The notes under the pieces were generated by a model. It was not told the origin of the DNA, ran no database searches, and saw only the letters and a program-made list of their open reading frames with translations. This document shows positions 20,001-29,226 of a DNA stretch of 64,000 nt, in pieces; the stretch's first letter is position 1; every line of letters begins with the position of its first letter. This DNA is from Candidatus Nanopelagicales bacterium (lineage in GTDB: Bacteria > Actinomycetota > Actinomycetes > S36-B12 > GCA-2699445), in contig JBAOHO010000014.1 of NCBI GenBank assembly GCA_037045355.1, positions 220,488 through 284,487 of the forward strand, written 5' to 3'. The position numbers were made by a program, and so were the translations under genes.

Positions 20001-20342
20001 GAGGGCACCGCCGAGATCCTGCGCCGCAACGGGCTGAAGGTCTCGGTGCTGCGCAAGCACCGTGAGGGCCCGGGACCCGACGGAGAGCCCACCACGGTGC
20101 AAGCCATCAACTCCGGCGACGTCGCGTTGATCGTCAACACGCCCTTCGGGGTCGGCACCCGCCTCGACGGATACGAGATCCGCACCGCGGCCGTCACTCA
20201 CTCAGTTCCGTGCATGACCACCACAGCCGGGCTCGCGGCGGCCGTCCAGGGCATCGAGGCCGCCCGAGATGCGCAGGTGGGGGTCCGCTCCCTGCAGGAA
20301 CACGCCGCCGATATCGCCCGGCTGCGAGCCGGGACCGCGTGA
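17052..20342 (+). CDS. carB: Carbamoyl phosphate synthase large subunit
   Basis: A 1096-residue two-fold repeated enzyme. The first half begins with [20 protein letters not shown] and the second with [20 protein letters not shown] (from ~residue 555). Each has an ATP-grasp core ([16 protein letters not shown] in the first, [16 protein letters not shown] in the second). The last ~150 residues form the MGS-like allosteric domain ([20 protein letters not shown]) that binds UMP/ornithine in well-studied homologues. Full length and no frameshift, in contrast to many neighbours. ATG at 17052 follows the carA stop by 1 base. The stop overlaps the pyrK start. Confidence 0.98.
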   Translation: MPLRDDISSVLVIGSGPIVIGQACEFDYSGTQACRVLKDEGLRVILVNSNPATIMTDPEFADATYVEPITVDMVEQIIAKERPDALLPTLGGQTALNTAIALSKAGVLDTYGVELIGADIDAIERGENREVFKTIVSSIGAESARSRICHTLDECFAAVEELGYPVVVRPSFTMGGAGSGFAHTADELRQIAGAGLLASPTTEVLLEESILGWKEYELELMRDHNDNVVVICSIENLDPMGVHTGDSITVAPALTLTDREYQRLRDIGIDIIRAVGVDTGGCNIQFAVNPTDGRIIVIEMNPRVSRSSALASKATGFPIAKIAARLAVGYSLDEIPNDITAETPASFEPALDYIVVKVPRFAFEKFPNADDRLTTTMKSVGEAMAIGRNFTEALQKALRSMERADAEFSWCGDPVADPHALLAQAATPRDGRLRLVQQALRGGATVAEAHQATGIDPWFLDQIVVLNDIADELRAATVMQPDLVRIAKRNGFSDRQIGEILDLGEDVVRGVRHALGVRPVYKTVDTCAAEFAARTPYHYSSYDEETEVEPGLRPKVLILGSGPNRIGQGIEFDYSCVHASLTLREHGYETVMINCNPETVSTDYDTSDRLYFEPLTLEDVLEVYHAESVSGEVAGVIVQLGGQTPLGLAQSLKDLGLPVVGTSPESIHLAEDRGSFGRVLLRAGLPAPRHGTALSFTEARDIAHEIGYPVLVRPSYVLGGRGMEIVYDDAMLADYLDRATQINPEHPVLIDRFLDDAIEIDVDALYDGTDLYLGGVMEHIEEAGIHSGDSACSLPPITLGHAEIERIRRSTIAIADGVGVRGLLNVQYALAGDVLYVLEANPRASRTVPFVSKATAVPLAKAAARVMMGETIAELRADGTLPATGDGGTLPIGAPIAVKEAVLPFGRFHGVDTVLGPEMRSTGEVMGIDSSFGTAFAKSQSGAYSGGLPTSGRILVSVANRDKRSMIFPIKRLADLGFDIAATEGTAEILRRNGLKVSVLRKHREGPGPDGEPTTVQAINSGDVALIVNTPFGVGTRLDGYEIRTAAVTHSVPCMTTTAGLAAAVQGIEAARDAQVGVRSLQEHAADIARLRAGTA

Positions 20343-21166
20343 TGCCACCGGTCGCCCACTGGGGGGCCAAGGTTCTGGCCCGGCGCCGATCCGGGCGCTA
20401 CGCGGTTTTGACGGTGGCGGCCGGTGGTGTGGCCGACCGCTGCCGTGCCGGTCACTTCGCATCGGTGTCGGTCGCGGGGCAGGATTCGTCGATGCTGCTG
20501 CGCCGCCAAGTCTGGATCGCGAACAGCTCGGCGTCTGGGCGCGACGGTGGCGCCCTCGAACTCGTCATCGATTCGGCGGAACCCGGTGGGCGCCGGGTGG
20601 CGGCGCTCGAGCCGGGGTCGGTGGTGGATCTGATGGCACCGCTGGGGCGGCCGTTCTCCCACCCCCGTGAACCGGTCGGGGTGGTAATGGTCGCGGGTGG
20701 GGGAGTTGCGGCAGCCCCGTTGATCCGGCTGGCGGCCGACCTGGGGGCTCGCGGTTGCCGGGTGACTTTCCTCGCCGCCGCCCATCCCGAGCCGTTCGGG
20801 ATGCTCGATGCCAAGCGCGTCAGCACGGCTACCGCGGTGATCGATGGTGACCTCGGCGACGCAGTCCGCGACCATCTGGGCTCAGACATCTCGGTGCTGT
20901 ATTCGGCCGGACCGGCAGATGTGCTGTGCGACGTTGCGCGAGCCGCCGCGGGCGGGGTGGCCCACCAGGCAGCGCTGCAAACGGATCTGGTGTGTTCGGC
21001 CGGCACCTGCACCGCGTGTGTCGTGCCCGTGACCGGTCGGGATCAGGTGACGCGCATGGTCCGCGCCTGTACGGAGGGTCCCGTGTTCAACGCCGACCTG
21101 GTGCGGTGGGACGACCTCGGCACCATCCCCGATGACTGCGCCGACGCCCCCGAGGTGCTCGCGTGA
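20342..21166 (+). CDS. pyrK: Dihydroorotate dehydrogenase electron-transfer subunit
   Basis: A 274-residue flavin/Fe-S reductase subunit expected to link PyrD to NAD+. An N-terminal FAD-binding barrel is followed by a nucleotide-binding region (VVMVAGGGVAAAPLIRLAADL) and a C-terminal [2Fe-2S] motif, CSAGTCTACVVPV with a fourth Cys in RACTEGPVF. One oddity: the usual FAD-contact motif RRPXS is here LLRRQVWIANSS, so the Pro and Ser are missing. Its partner PyrD is also unusual. ATG at 20342 shares a base with the carB stop. The next start overlaps its stop (GTGA). Confidence 0.88.
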   Translation: MPPVAHWGAKVLARRRSGRYAVLTVAAGGVADRCRAGHFASVSVAGQDSSMLLRRQVWIANSSASGRDGGALELVIDSAEPGGRRVAALEPGSVVDLMAPLGRPFSHPREPVGVVMVAGGGVAAAPLIRLAADLGARGCRVTFLAAAHPEPFGMLDAKRVSTATAVIDGDLGDAVRDHLGSDISVLYSAGPADVLCDVARAAAGGVAHQAALQTDLVCSAGTCTACVVPVTGRDQVTRMVRACTEGPVFNADLVRWDDLGTIPDDCADAPEVLA

Positions 21167-22044
21167 ACGACGTCGACCTCGCCGGTGTCCCGCTGTCCAG
21201 CCCAGTGCTGGCAGCCGCCGGGTGCGCGGGCTCGGGCGCTGAGATGCAGCGGGTCACCGATCTGTCGGTGCTGGGAGCCGTCATCACGCGCAGCGTCACT
21301 GGAGCACCGCGTGCGGGGACACCTTTGCCGCGGCTGGTCGAATCGCCCAGCGGTCTGGTCAATGCTCTCGGGTTGCCGGGGCCCGGCGTGGATCGATTCG
21401 TCGACGAGGAACTTCCCGAACTGATGGCCACAGGTGCCACCGTGATCGTGTCGATATGGGCCGACAGCACCGCCGAGCACGGGCGGATCGCGCAGCGGCT
21501 GCGTCAGATTCAAGGCATCGCCGCGATCGAGGTGAATCTGTCGCACCCCTCGGGCGGCACGGCGGATCCGGCCGCGGTCATCCACCAGGTGCGGCGCAAC
21601 ACCGCGGCCCCGGTACCGGTGCTCGCCAAACTCGGCAGCGATGTGACGGTTCCTCTGGCGCGTTCTTGCGTCGCCGCAGGGGCCGACGGCCTGTCACTCA
21701 TCAACGCCGTGCCCGCCGTGGCCATCGACGCGGCCGCCGGTCACCCGGCCCTGGGGACGGTGCCCGGGGGATTGTCCGGCCCCGCGATCCGGCCCATCGC
21801 ACTGCGCGCCGTCTGGCAGGTGCACGAGGCGATCCCCGAGATCCCGATCGTGGCATCCGGTGGAGTGACCACTGGTGCGGATGCCCTGGAGTTTCTCCTC
21901 GCCGGTGCTACGGCCGTTGCGGTCGGCACCGCGTTGCTGAACGATCCCGGCGCCGGGCCCCGGATCGCCGATGAACTCCACACTCTGGTGGCGGGGCGAA
22001 CCCTCAGCCAGATCCGAGGAACTGCCCACGGGAGGATTCCATGA
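21163..22044 (+). CDS. pyrD: Dihydroorotate dehydrogenase (class 1B-like) with altered active-site motif
   Basis: A 293-residue FMN barrel that would oxidise dihydroorotate to orotate with PyrK. Class 1B features are clear: LVNALGLPGPGVD, DGLSLINAVPAVAID, GGLSGPAIRPIALR, VASGGVTTGADALEFLLAGA. The usual catalytic motif NXSCPN is NLSHPS here, so the cysteine base is replaced by histidine. The FMN-contact TKS is TRS, and the segment after AKL is GSD instead of SPN. The reading frame is intact and the gene is inside the operon, so loss of function is not assumed. GTG at 21163. Confidence 0.85.
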   Translation: MNDVDLAGVPLSSPVLAAAGCAGSGAEMQRVTDLSVLGAVITRSVTGAPRAGTPLPRLVESPSGLVNALGLPGPGVDRFVDEELPELMATGATVIVSIWADSTAEHGRIAQRLRQIQGIAAIEVNLSHPSGGTADPAAVIHQVRRNTAAPVPVLAKLGSDVTVPLARSCVAAGADGLSLINAVPAVAIDAAAGHPALGTVPGGLSGPAIRPIALRAVWQVHEAIPEIPIVASGGVTTGADALEFLLAGATAVAVGTALLNDPGAGPRIADELHTLVAGRTLSQIRGTAHGRIP

Positions 22045-22730
22045 GCCCGGCACTGGCCGTCGCACTCGACACGACCTCGGTCGACACGGCAACTGAGTGG
22101 GCTGCCGCCGTGGCCCCGCACGTCGACGTCCTCAAGGTCGGTTTGGAGTTCTACCTGCGCCACGGAGCCTCCGGGGTCGCGCAGGTGCGTCGGGCGGCCC
22201 CGGAATGCGGGCTGTTCCTCGATCTGAAGCTGCATGACATTCCGGCCACGGTCGCAGGAGGTGCCCGAGCGGTCGCCGCCCTGGCCCCCGACTTCCTCAC
22301 AGTGCACGCGTCCGGTGGCGCCACGATGGTCGGTGCCGCTGCGGAGGCCCTACCGAACACGCGCATCGCGGCCGTGACGCTGCTGACCTCGCTGGCCCCG
22401 ACGGACCTGCTCGCTTTGCGCCTGCCGCCCGCAGATGAACTGGTCGTGCAGTGGGCGCACGTCGCCGTGACAGCGGGCGCCCGGGCTCTCGTGTCGTCGG
22501 CGCTCGAAGTGGCGGCGCTACGCGTGGAGTTCCCCGGCGATGTCCGGCTGATCACCCCCGGTATCCGCCCGGCCGGTGGTCAGGCGCAGGACCAGAGCCG
22601 GGTCGCGACCCCCCAGGCCGCAGTCGGCTGGGGATCCGACGTCCTCGTGGTCGGCCGTCCCATCACCGCAGCTGCCGCTCCCGCTGCCGCCGCGGCGGCT
22701 ATCGCGGCCGAGATCCGGGCCGCATCGTGA
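22041..22730 (+). CDS. pyrF: Orotidine 5'-phosphate decarboxylase
   Basis: A 229-residue TIM-barrel enzyme making UMP from OMP, the last step of the operon. The start LAVALDTTSVDTATEW holds the first substrate-binding Asp, VLKVGLEFYLRHG the Lys, and LFLDLKLHDIPATVAGG the catalytic Asp-Lys-Asp network. ITPGIRPAGG near the C-terminus is the phosphate gripper. Length is that of the short bacterial class, not the long mycobacterial class. ATG at 22041 overlaps the pyrD stop. The tail is a run of Ala residues. It ends the pyr operon; mihF follows after 19 bases with its own likely promoter. Confidence 0.96.
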   Translation: MSPALAVALDTTSVDTATEWAAAVAPHVDVLKVGLEFYLRHGASGVAQVRRAAPECGLFLDLKLHDIPATVAGGARAVAALAPDFLTVHASGGATMVGAAAEALPNTRIAAVTLLTSLAPTDLLALRLPPADELVVQWAHVAVTAGARALVSSALEVAALRVEFPGDVRLITPGIRPAGGQAQDQSRVATPQAAVGWGSDVLVVGRPITAAAAPAAAAAAIAAEIRAAS

Positions 22731-22737
22731 TCCTTGC

Positions 22738-22743
22738 TAACGT
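22738..22743 (+). promoter_or_regulatory. -10 box for a leaderless mihF transcript
   Basis: TAACGT (TANNNT type) ends 6 bases before the GTG of mihF, and no ribosome-binding site precedes that GTG. This spacing places the transcription start at or next to the start codon. No convincing -35 box is visible. Confidence 0.45.
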
Positions 22744-22749
22744 TCCCAG

Positions 22750-23082
22750 GTGACCCCGCCGGTGCCACCTCCGCTCACCGCAGCAGAGCGCAGCGGTGCC
22801 CGTGACCGGGCACTGGTGGCCAGACGCACGAGGGCGGAGGTCAAGGCCAAGGTCAGGGCCGGGTACCTGTCCTTCTCACAAGTGGTCGACATCGCGTTCA
22901 CGGACACCGAACAGGGCCGGGCGGTCGCGCGGATGACTGTCGGTGAACTCCTCCTGGCCCTCCCCGGTGTCGGACCCACCACTGCCGACCGACGGCTGGT
23001 GGAATTGGGGATCAACGGCGACCGCAGGCTGCGGGCGCTCGGTGAGCGTCAGCGCAGCCAACTGGTGGCGGTGTTCTGGTGA
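22750..23082 (+). CDS. mihF: Actinobacterial integration host factor (mIHF/sIHF)
   Basis: A 110-residue nucleoid protein. The conserved core is LTAAERSGARDRALVARRTRAEVKAK, then GELLLALPGVGPTTADRRLVELGI, a helix-two turns-helix that binds DNA, and a final RRLRALGERQRSQLVAVF. It is unrelated in fold to enterobacterial IHF; it bends DNA and is essential in mycobacteria. The gene order pyrF-mihF-gmk-rpoZ is standard in actinobacteria. GTG at 22750 has no ribosome-binding site, which fits a leaderless message. Its stop overlaps the gmk start (GTGA). Confidence 0.92.
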   Translation: MTPPVPPPLTAAERSGARDRALVARRTRAEVKAKVRAGYLSFSQVVDIAFTDTEQGRAVARMTVGELLLALPGVGPTTADRRLVELGINGDRRLRALGERQRSQLVAVFW

Positions 23083-23642
23083 TCCGCTGGTGTGACCTTC
23101 TCGTCGTCAGCGGACCCTCGGGTGTGGGCAAGGGCACCGTCATTGCCGAACTGCTGCACCGCCGCCCCGACGTGTGGCTGTCGGTATCGACCACCACCCG
23201 ATCGCCGCGACCGGGGGAGGAGCACGGACGGTCGTACTTCTTCGTGTCGCGACCGGAATTCGAGGAAATGGCGGCTGCGGGCGGATTCCTCGAGTGGGCC
23301 GAATACGCCGGCAATCTCTACGGCACCGCACAGGCGCCGGTGGCCGAACGGATCGCCGCCGGTCAGCCTGTCGTTCTCGAGATCGACCTGGCCGGTGCCC
23401 GCCAGGTCCGCCAGCGTCACCCCGACGCACTGTTCGTCTTCCTCGCCCCACCCGACACTGCCGAGCTGAGGCGTCGTTTGGCAGGGCGCGGCACCGAGAG
23501 TGGTCCGGACGCCGAAGCCAGACTGCAGCGAGCCGTCGCCGAGATGGAAGCCGCCGACGAGTTCGACCACGTGGTCACGAATTCGCTGGTGTCCGAGTCC
23601 GTCGATCAGTTGCTACAGTTGTGGGACACCCGTCGCGCCTGA
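23079..23642 (+). CDS. gmk: Guanylate kinase
   Basis: A 187-residue enzyme phosphorylating GMP to GDP. The P-loop [17 protein letters not shown] is near the N-terminus, followed by the GMP-binding part [20 protein letters not shown] and the lid region with [12 protein letters not shown]. Length is normal. The GTG at 23079 overlaps the mihF stop; the alternative is a short N-terminal trim. It supplies GDP/GTP and sits with rpoZ, as in most actinobacteria. Confidence 0.95.
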   Translation: MIRWCDLLVVSGPSGVGKGTVIAELLHRRPDVWLSVSTTTRSPRPGEEHGRSYFFVSRPEFEEMAAAGGFLEWAEYAGNLYGTAQAPVAERIAAGQPVVLEIDLAGARQVRQRHPDALFVFLAPPDTAELRRRLAGRGTESGPDAEARLQRAVAEMEAADEFDHVVTNSLVSESVDQLLQLWDTRRA

Positions 23643-23701
23643 CGCGACGCCAGCGGCGTCCGAACCCGCATTCACCTGACCCACGACGAGAGGCCACCCA
23701 C

Positions 23702-24103
23702 ATGAGCGCGCGTCCCGAGGGCATCACACATCCCTCCATCGACGAACTGCTCGCCACCACCGAGTCCAAGTACTCCCTGGTCATCTACGCCGCCCGGCGG
23801 GCCCGTCAGATCACTGGCTACTACTCGCAGATGGGCGACTACCTCCTGGAATACGTGGGGCCGCTGGTCGAGACCCACCCGCAGGAGAAGCCGATGAGCA
23901 TTGCGCTGCGGGAGATCCACTCCGGCATGCTCGTGGCGACCACCGACGACGCCCCCGAGACTCCGATGACCGACTCGATCCCGGGCGAACCGGAGTTGGT
24001 GGCCATCGACACCACCGAGATGGTCGTCGTCGATGAGATCGCTGACGATGCAGCAGGCGTCGAGGTGATCGTCACCGACGAGCCGGCCTCCGACACCGAG
24101 TAG
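23702..24103 (+). CDS. rpoZ: RNA polymerase omega subunit
   Basis: A 133-residue protein. The conserved omega core is at the N-terminus: [31 protein letters not shown], where the segment after KYSLV clamps the beta-prime C-terminus. [15 protein letters not shown] follows. The C-terminal ~45 residues are an acidic, probably disordered tail, longer than in most omega proteins. ATG at 23702 is preceded by GAGAGGCC. It lies between gmk and coaBC, the usual actinobacterial order. Omega promotes assembly of the polymerase and is part of the ppGpp site in proteobacteria, but that role differs in actinobacteria. Confidence 0.95.
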   Translation: MSARPEGITHPSIDELLATTESKYSLVIYAARRARQITGYYSQMGDYLLEYVGPLVETHPQEKPMSIALREIHSGMLVATTDDAPETPMTDSIPGEPELVAIDTTEMVVVDEIADDAAGVEVIVTDEPASDTE

Positions 24104-24108
24104 GCATA

Positions 24109-25326
24109 GTGCCCGCCGACCTGACCGGTCTGCGCATCGTGGTCGGCGTGTGCGGCGGGATCGCCGCGTACAAAGCCGCGGCACTGGTCCGGCTTCTCAC
24201 CGAAGATGGCGCCGACGTGACTGTGGTGCCGACCGAGTCCGCTTTGCGCTTCGTAGGCGCCCCGACATGGGAAGCGCTGTCGGGTAAGCCCGTTAGCACC
24301 ACCGTCTGGGAGCGGGTACCCGACGTGCAACACGTCCTGCTCGGGCAAAGTGCCGATCTCGTCGTCGTGGCACCCGCCACCGCCAACCTGCTCGGCAAGG
24401 CCGCCGCAGGACTTGCGGACGACCTGCTCACCACCACTTTGCTCACTGCCCACGGCCCGGTGGTCATGGCCCCCGCGATGCACACCGAGATGTGGCAGCA
24501 CCCCGCCACCGAGGCCAACGTCGCGACTCTGCGCCGACGCGGTGTTCGGGTGATCGAACCTGACGTCGGACGGCTGACCGGGTCGGACTCAGGTCCGGGT
24601 CGGCTGCCCGAACCCGCTCAGATCGTTGCCGAGTGCCGTGCGGCGCTCGGTTCCGCCCACGATCTCGCCGGGCGCCGGATCCTGATCTCGGCGGGTGGCA
24701 CCCGGGAACCCATCGACCCCGTGCGATTTCTCGGTAACCGCTCCAGCGGCCGGATGGGCTGGGCGCTGGCGCGAACAGCGGTCGCTCGAGGCGCAGAAGT
24801 CACAGTGGTTGCCGCGAATGTGTCACTGCCGACCCCCGCGAATGTCGACCGAACCGACGTGATCACCGCCGCCGATCTGCATGAGGAGATGCGCGCCCGG
24901 CAGGCGGACCACGACATCGTCGTCATGTGTGCTGCCGTAGCGGACTTTCGGCCCCGCACCGTCAGCGACGCCAAGTTGAAGAAGGGCTCGGACTCCGAGC
25001 CACAGTCGATCGAGTTGGAGCGGACTCCCGACGTCCTGGCCGATCTCGTCACCCACCGTTCGCCCGGCCAGGTCATCGTCGGATTCGCCGCCGAGACAGG
25101 TGACTCGAACGCCGACGCATTGACGCATGCGCGGGCCAAGTTGGCGGCCAAGGGGTGCGACTTCCTCGTCGTCAACGATGTCGGCGGCGGTTCGGTGTTC
25201 GGCGCCGATGACAATGAGGTGGTGGTCCTCGACGCGACGGGCGCGGCGGTGACCATCGACCGAGCGGACAAGACCCGAATCGCCGACTCCGTCTGGGATC
25301 GGCTCCTCGCAGTATCTGCGGGTTGA
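24109..25326 (+). CDS. coaBC: Bifunctional phosphopantothenoylcysteine decarboxylase / synthetase
   Basis: A 405-residue CoA-pathway enzyme with two domains. The N-terminal CoaC flavoprotein (~1-180) has GVCGGIAAYKAAALVRLL, the catalytic His in VQHVLLGQSADLVVVAPAT and VMAPAMHTEMW, the actinobacterial form of PAMNXXMW. The C-terminal CoaB synthetase (~185-405) has ISAGGTREPIDPVRFLGNRS and AAVADFRP with the KLKK motif. Together they add cysteine to phosphopantothenate (CTP-dependent) and decarboxylate the product. GTG at 24109, 5 bases after the rpoZ stop. Confidence 0.95.
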   Translation: MPADLTGLRIVVGVCGGIAAYKAAALVRLLTEDGADVTVVPTESALRFVGAPTWEALSGKPVSTTVWERVPDVQHVLLGQSADLVVVAPATANLLGKAAAGLADDLLTTTLLTAHGPVVMAPAMHTEMWQHPATEANVATLRRRGVRVIEPDVGRLTGSDSGPGRLPEPAQIVAECRAALGSAHDLAGRRILISAGGTREPIDPVRFLGNRSSGRMGWALARTAVARGAEVTVVAANVSLPTPANVDRTDVITAADLHEEMRARQADHDIVVMCAAVADFRPRTVSDAKLKKGSDSEPQSIELERTPDVLADLVTHRSPGQVIVGFAAETGDSNADALTHARAKLAAKGCDFLVVNDVGGGSVFGADDNEVVVLDATGAAVTIDRADKTRIADSVWDRLLAVSAG

Positions 25327-25419
25327 TTCGGACGGGGCGGCGCCACCCGTTACCCTGTGGGGAACCCCGGGGGCCCGCCGCTCCCGGTCGGCAGCCGGAA
25401 CTCCCGAGGAGCAATCCCC

Positions 25420-26613
25420 ATGACCAAGCGACTCTTCACGTCTGAATCAGTGACTGAAGGCCACCCCGACAAGATGGCCGATCAGATCAGTGATGCGATC
25501 CTTGACGACCTCCTGCGGCAGGATCCCGGCAGCCGGGTAGCGGTCGAGACACTCCTCACCACTGGCCAGGTCCATGTTGCCGGCGAAGTCACCACCGAGG
25601 GCTACGCCGATGTGATCGAGATCGTCCGAGACGTTGTCCTGGACATCGGTTACGACTCCTCCGTCAAGGGATTCGACGGCGAGTCCTGTGGGGTGTCGGT
25701 ATCGATCGGCAAGCAGTCACCAGACATCGCCCAGGGGGTGGACGATGCCTACGAGGAGCGGATCGACCGCAGCGGAGACCCGCTCGACCTGCAGGGCGCC
25801 GGTGATCAGGGGCTCATGTTCGGCTACGCCTGCCGCGACACCGACGCCTTGATGCCTCTGCCCATCTCGCTGTCGCACTCCCTGGCCGCCACCTTGGCTC
25901 GAGTTCGTCACGACGGTGTCCTGCCGTACCTGCGCCCCGACGGCAAGACCCAGGTCACCATCGAATACGACGGGGACAAGCCGGTGGCGGTCGAGACCGT
26001 CGTCATCAGCTCGCAGCACGCCAAGGACATCTCGCTGGACGGCATGCTGGCACCCGATCTGCGCAAACACATCCTCGAGCCCGTTCTGGATGACTTCGGA
26101 TTCGCCGCTGACGACATCCGGTTCCTCGTCAATCCCACAGGCAAGTTCGAGATCGGCGGCCCCATGGGCGATGCGGGGTTGACGGGACGCAAGATCATCG
26201 TCGACACCTACGGAGGCATGGCCAGGCACGGTGGCGGCGCGTTCTCGGGCAAGGATCCCTCCAAGGTCGACCGCTCCGCCGCCTACGCGATGCGCTGGGT
26301 CGCCAAGAACGTCGTCGCTGCGGGCCTGGCGGACCGCTGTGAGGTTCAGGTCGCGTACGCCATCGGCAAGGCGCATCCCGTCGGACTCTTCGTGGAGACC
26401 TTCGGAACCGAGACGGTACCGACGGAGCAGATCGCCGGTGCCGTCATGGACACCTTCGACCTGCGCCCCGCCGCGATCATCCGCGACCTCGACTTGAAGC
26501 GGCCGATCTTCCGGCAGACCGCCGCCTACGGCCACTTCGGTCGAGAACTCGACGACTTCACCTGGGAGCGGACTGACCGGGCCGAGGACCTGGCCCGCGC
26601 CGTCAAGGGCTGA
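25420..26613 (+). CDS. metK: S-adenosylmethionine synthetase
   Basis: A 397-residue enzyme making SAM from methionine and ATP. Motifs: [20 protein letters not shown] at the start (ATP and metal contacts), [12 protein letters not shown], and [19 protein letters not shown], the P-loop-like signature. The frame is open upstream, but ATG at 25420 is fixed by the conserved [18 protein letters not shown] start and CGAGGAGC before it. In the 93-base upstream gap TTCGGA-N18-TACCCT is a possible promoter; no SAM riboswitch is recognisable there. Most of the protein matches family expectation over its whole length. Confidence 0.97.
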   Translation: MTKRLFTSESVTEGHPDKMADQISDAILDDLLRQDPGSRVAVETLLTTGQVHVAGEVTTEGYADVIEIVRDVVLDIGYDSSVKGFDGESCGVSVSIGKQSPDIAQGVDDAYEERIDRSGDPLDLQGAGDQGLMFGYACRDTDALMPLPISLSHSLAATLARVRHDGVLPYLRPDGKTQVTIEYDGDKPVAVETVVISSQHAKDISLDGMLAPDLRKHILEPVLDDFGFAADDIRFLVNPTGKFEIGGPMGDAGLTGRKIIVDTYGGMARHGGGAFSGKDPSKVDRSAAYAMRWVAKNVVAAGLADRCEVQVAYAIGKAHPVGLFVETFGTETVPTEQIAGAVMDTFDLRPAAIIRDLDLKRPIFRQTAAYGHFGRELDDFTWERTDRAEDLARAVKG

Positions 26614-26618
26614 TCCGT

Positions 26619-28558
26619 CTGTCCGATCAACTGCCCCTGATCGGACCGCGTGGCGGGCTGCGGCCCCGAACACCCGGACGTCCGGCGACCGGAGGCGACC
26701 GGCTCGTCGACGTTCTCGTCGACAGTCGATTGCCGCATCTGGCACGCGCGTTCACCTATTCGGTGCCCCACCGCCTGAGTCAGCGGGTGGCGCCCGGAGT
26801 GCGGGTCCGGGTGCGTCTGGCGGGCAAACTCACCGAAGGCTATGTCCTCTCCGGTGCGGCCGACTTTCGTGCTCCTGTCACCCCCATCGCATCGGTCGTG
26901 TCCGATGTCCCCGTTCTCACCACCGACATCCTTGCGCTGTGCCGTGAGGTAGCGACTCACTACGCCGGATCGGTCAGTGATGTCGTTCGGCTTGCTGTGC
27001 CCCCGCGGGTGGCCGGCGCCGAGACCGGGTGGCGCCCCGGATCTTCGCGTCCGCGCCGACAACCTCGCCCGGGCGTCGGACTCGCCGCTCATCCGTTCGT
27101 GGTGGAGGCCGCCGGCGGAGTCCCCGTGCGCGGTACTTGGGTCGCACCCGCGGGGGAGACTGGGCGGACCAATTGGCAGCAGTGGCCCGCGTTGTCACCG
27201 AGGCGGGTCGTTCGGTCGTCTTGGTGGCTCCGGACGCGCGCGATGTGGCTCCGCTGGCCGCCGCACTGCGATCTGCCGTACCCGGTCACACCGCGGTGCT
27301 CACCGCGGATGAGGGTCCCCGGGACCGGTACTCCGCATTCCTCGACGTCCTGAGTGGACAGGCCCATGTGGTGGTCGGAACCCGGGCCGCTGCGTTCGCA
27401 CCGGTGCTCGACCCCGGTTTGCTGGTCGTGTGGGATGACGGCGACTCCTCCCTGGCCGAACAGCGGGCTCCCTATCCACACGCTCGAGAAGTGCTGGCCT
27501 TGCGCAGCCATCTCCAGACGTGCGCGCTGTTGTTGGCGGGACACACCCGATCCGCCGAGACCCAGCGATGGCTGGATGCCGGCTGGTGCTTGGATCTGAC
27601 TGATCAGGCAGCCGTCCGCTCCCGCCGCCCGCATGTGTTCTCGACCATCGACCGGGTGCGTTCACCGTTCGACCTCGTGCGACGGCTGCCGCAGTCGACG
27701 GTGGCTGCGCTGCGAACGGGACTCGATGCCGGACCTGTGTTGGTGCAGGTGTCCCGGCGCGGTTACCTGCCCTTGACTGCCTGTCAGACGTGCCGCGAAC
27801 TCGCTGAGTGTCCTCGCTGCGGCGGACCGTTGGAGGTCGCCGCCAACGGGTCGGTGCAGTGTCGCCGCTGCTCGGCGGCCGACGAGTTCCACTGCCCCTC
27901 GTGCGGGGGGACCCGGTTGCGGGCGGTGCGCTCCGGCGCGAGCCGCACCGCGGAGGAACTGGGTCGGCTGTTCGGGGGGATACCGGTGCTGCAGAGCACC
28001 GCCGAGCACCCAGTCGCCACTGTCGCGCACACCGCGATCGTGGTGGCCACCGCCGGCGTTGAGCCAATCGCCGCCGGCGGTTACACGGCTGGAGCGATCC
28101 TGGACGCCCAGGAGGATCTGTGGCGGGTAGGTGTCCGCTCGCGTGAGGAAGCAGGTCGACGCTGGTTCAACGCCGCGGCCCTGCTGCGTCCGGGGGCACC
28201 TCTGGCACTCAGCGCCGATTCCGACGACCCCGTCGTCCAGGCGCTGATCCGCTGGGATCCCGGGGTCCTGGCAGCCGACGAACTGAAGCGTCGCACAGCC
28301 GCCGGTCTACCGCCCGCACAACAAGTCGCTCAGATCGACGGTTCCCCGACCGACCTCGAGGAGGTCATCGCCGCGCTGTCTGGCGAGGTCGATGTGCTGG
28401 GACCGCGTGAGATCACCGGTTCCACGGCGCGAGCACTGTTGCGTTCGTCGGACTTCCCGTCGTTGCGTGATGAGCTGCGTACCATCATCATGGCTCGCTC
28501 CGCCCGCCACAGAGGTGGTGCCGTCCGCGTTCAGGTCGATCCGGTCGCGCTGGACTGA
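26619..28558 (+). CDS. priA: PriA-like primosomal protein N' (helicase-dead), frameshifted in this sequence
   Basis: The reconstructed protein is ~646 residues. The N-terminal DNA-binding part is VDVLVDSRLPHLARAFTYSV and VRVRVRLAGKLTEGYVL. The central part lacks the Walker A motif, as in other actinobacterial PriA proteins. The zinc-binding module is intact: CQTCRELAECPRCGG, CRRC and CPSCGG. One missing base near 27162 (GAG-GAC read as GAGAC) shifts the frame between PAGE and DWADQL. The start is unsure: no ATG/GTG/TTG lies in frame upstream of the conserved N-terminus. CTG at 26619 would fit, and a second indel is possible. It probably acts in replication restart as a scaffold without unwinding. 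Confidence 0.82.
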
Positions 28559-28650
28559 TCGTGCGTTCATGACGAGTCCGACTCGTGTCCTGCCGGCGCC
28601 TCCCCGCCGCCCCCGACTGTGCGCTGGATCGAACGCCGGCCGGGACTGGG

Positions 28651-28656
28651 TAGGCT
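28651..28656 (+). promoter_or_regulatory. Possible -10 box upstream of def
   Basis: TAGGCT lies 21 bases before the def start codon, with the strong ribosome-binding site GAAAGGAG (28667-28674) between. No good -35 box is seen. It fits the TANNNT pattern only. Confidence 0.35.
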
Positions 28657-28677
28657 GACTCGGTCGAAAGGAGTCCA

Positions 28678-29223
28678 GTGGCGCTGCGACAGATCAGGCT
28701 GTTCGGCGATCCAGTGCTGCGGACCGTCGCCCAACCGGTGGAGACCTTCGACAAGGAACTGCGGCGACTCGTGCAGGACCTGACCGACACGATGCTCGAC
28801 GCTCCCGGCGCCGGGCTGTCGGCGCCGCAACTCGGCGTGAGCCTGCGGGTCTTCACCTGGTACACCGACGGTGAACTGGGCCACCTGGTAAATCCGGATT
28901 TGGACCTGTCCGCAGATTCCGAGGAACTGGAAGAGGGATGTCTCTCCCTGCCCGGAATCCACGCACTCACCCCCCGGGCCATACGAGTGGTGGCCAGGGG
29001 TCAGAACATGTTCGGTGAACCGGTCACTGTCGAAGGTTCGGCGATCACGGCACGCGCGATCCAGCATGAGACGGATCACCTCGACGGGGTGTTGTTCATC
29101 GACAGGCTGGATTCCGAACAGCGCAAAGCAGCGCTTCGCGCCATCCGGGACGCTGAGTGGTTCGGTACCGAGGCGCCCGCTGTGCGCGTCAGTCCCCACG
29201 CGGTGACCGAACGGTGGCGGTGA
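28678..29223 (+). CDS. def: Peptide deformylase
   Basis: A 181-residue metalloenzyme removing the N-formyl group from new proteins. All three motifs are present: GAGLSAPQLG (motif 1, with Ser for the usual Ala), EGCLSLPG (motif 2, with the metal-binding Cys) and QHETDHLDG (motif 3, HEXXH type). The GTG at 28678 has GAAAGGAG at ideal distance. Its neighbour fmt adds the formyl group to initiator tRNA, so the pair forms one functional cycle. The stop is 3 bases before fmt. Confidence 0.96.
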   Translation: MALRQIRLFGDPVLRTVAQPVETFDKELRRLVQDLTDTMLDAPGAGLSAPQLGVSLRVFTWYTDGELGHLVNPDLDLSADSEELEEGCLSLPGIHALTPRAIRVVARGQNMFGEPVTVEGSAITARAIQHETDHLDGVLFIDRLDSEQRKAALRAIRDAEWFGTEAPAVRVSPHAVTERWR

Positions 29224-29226
29224 GAC

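Noticed and set aside
25327..25419. SAM riboswitch in front of metK
   Set aside because: The 93-base gap shows no recognisable SAM-I, SAM-II or SAM-IV core; only a weak promoter candidate.
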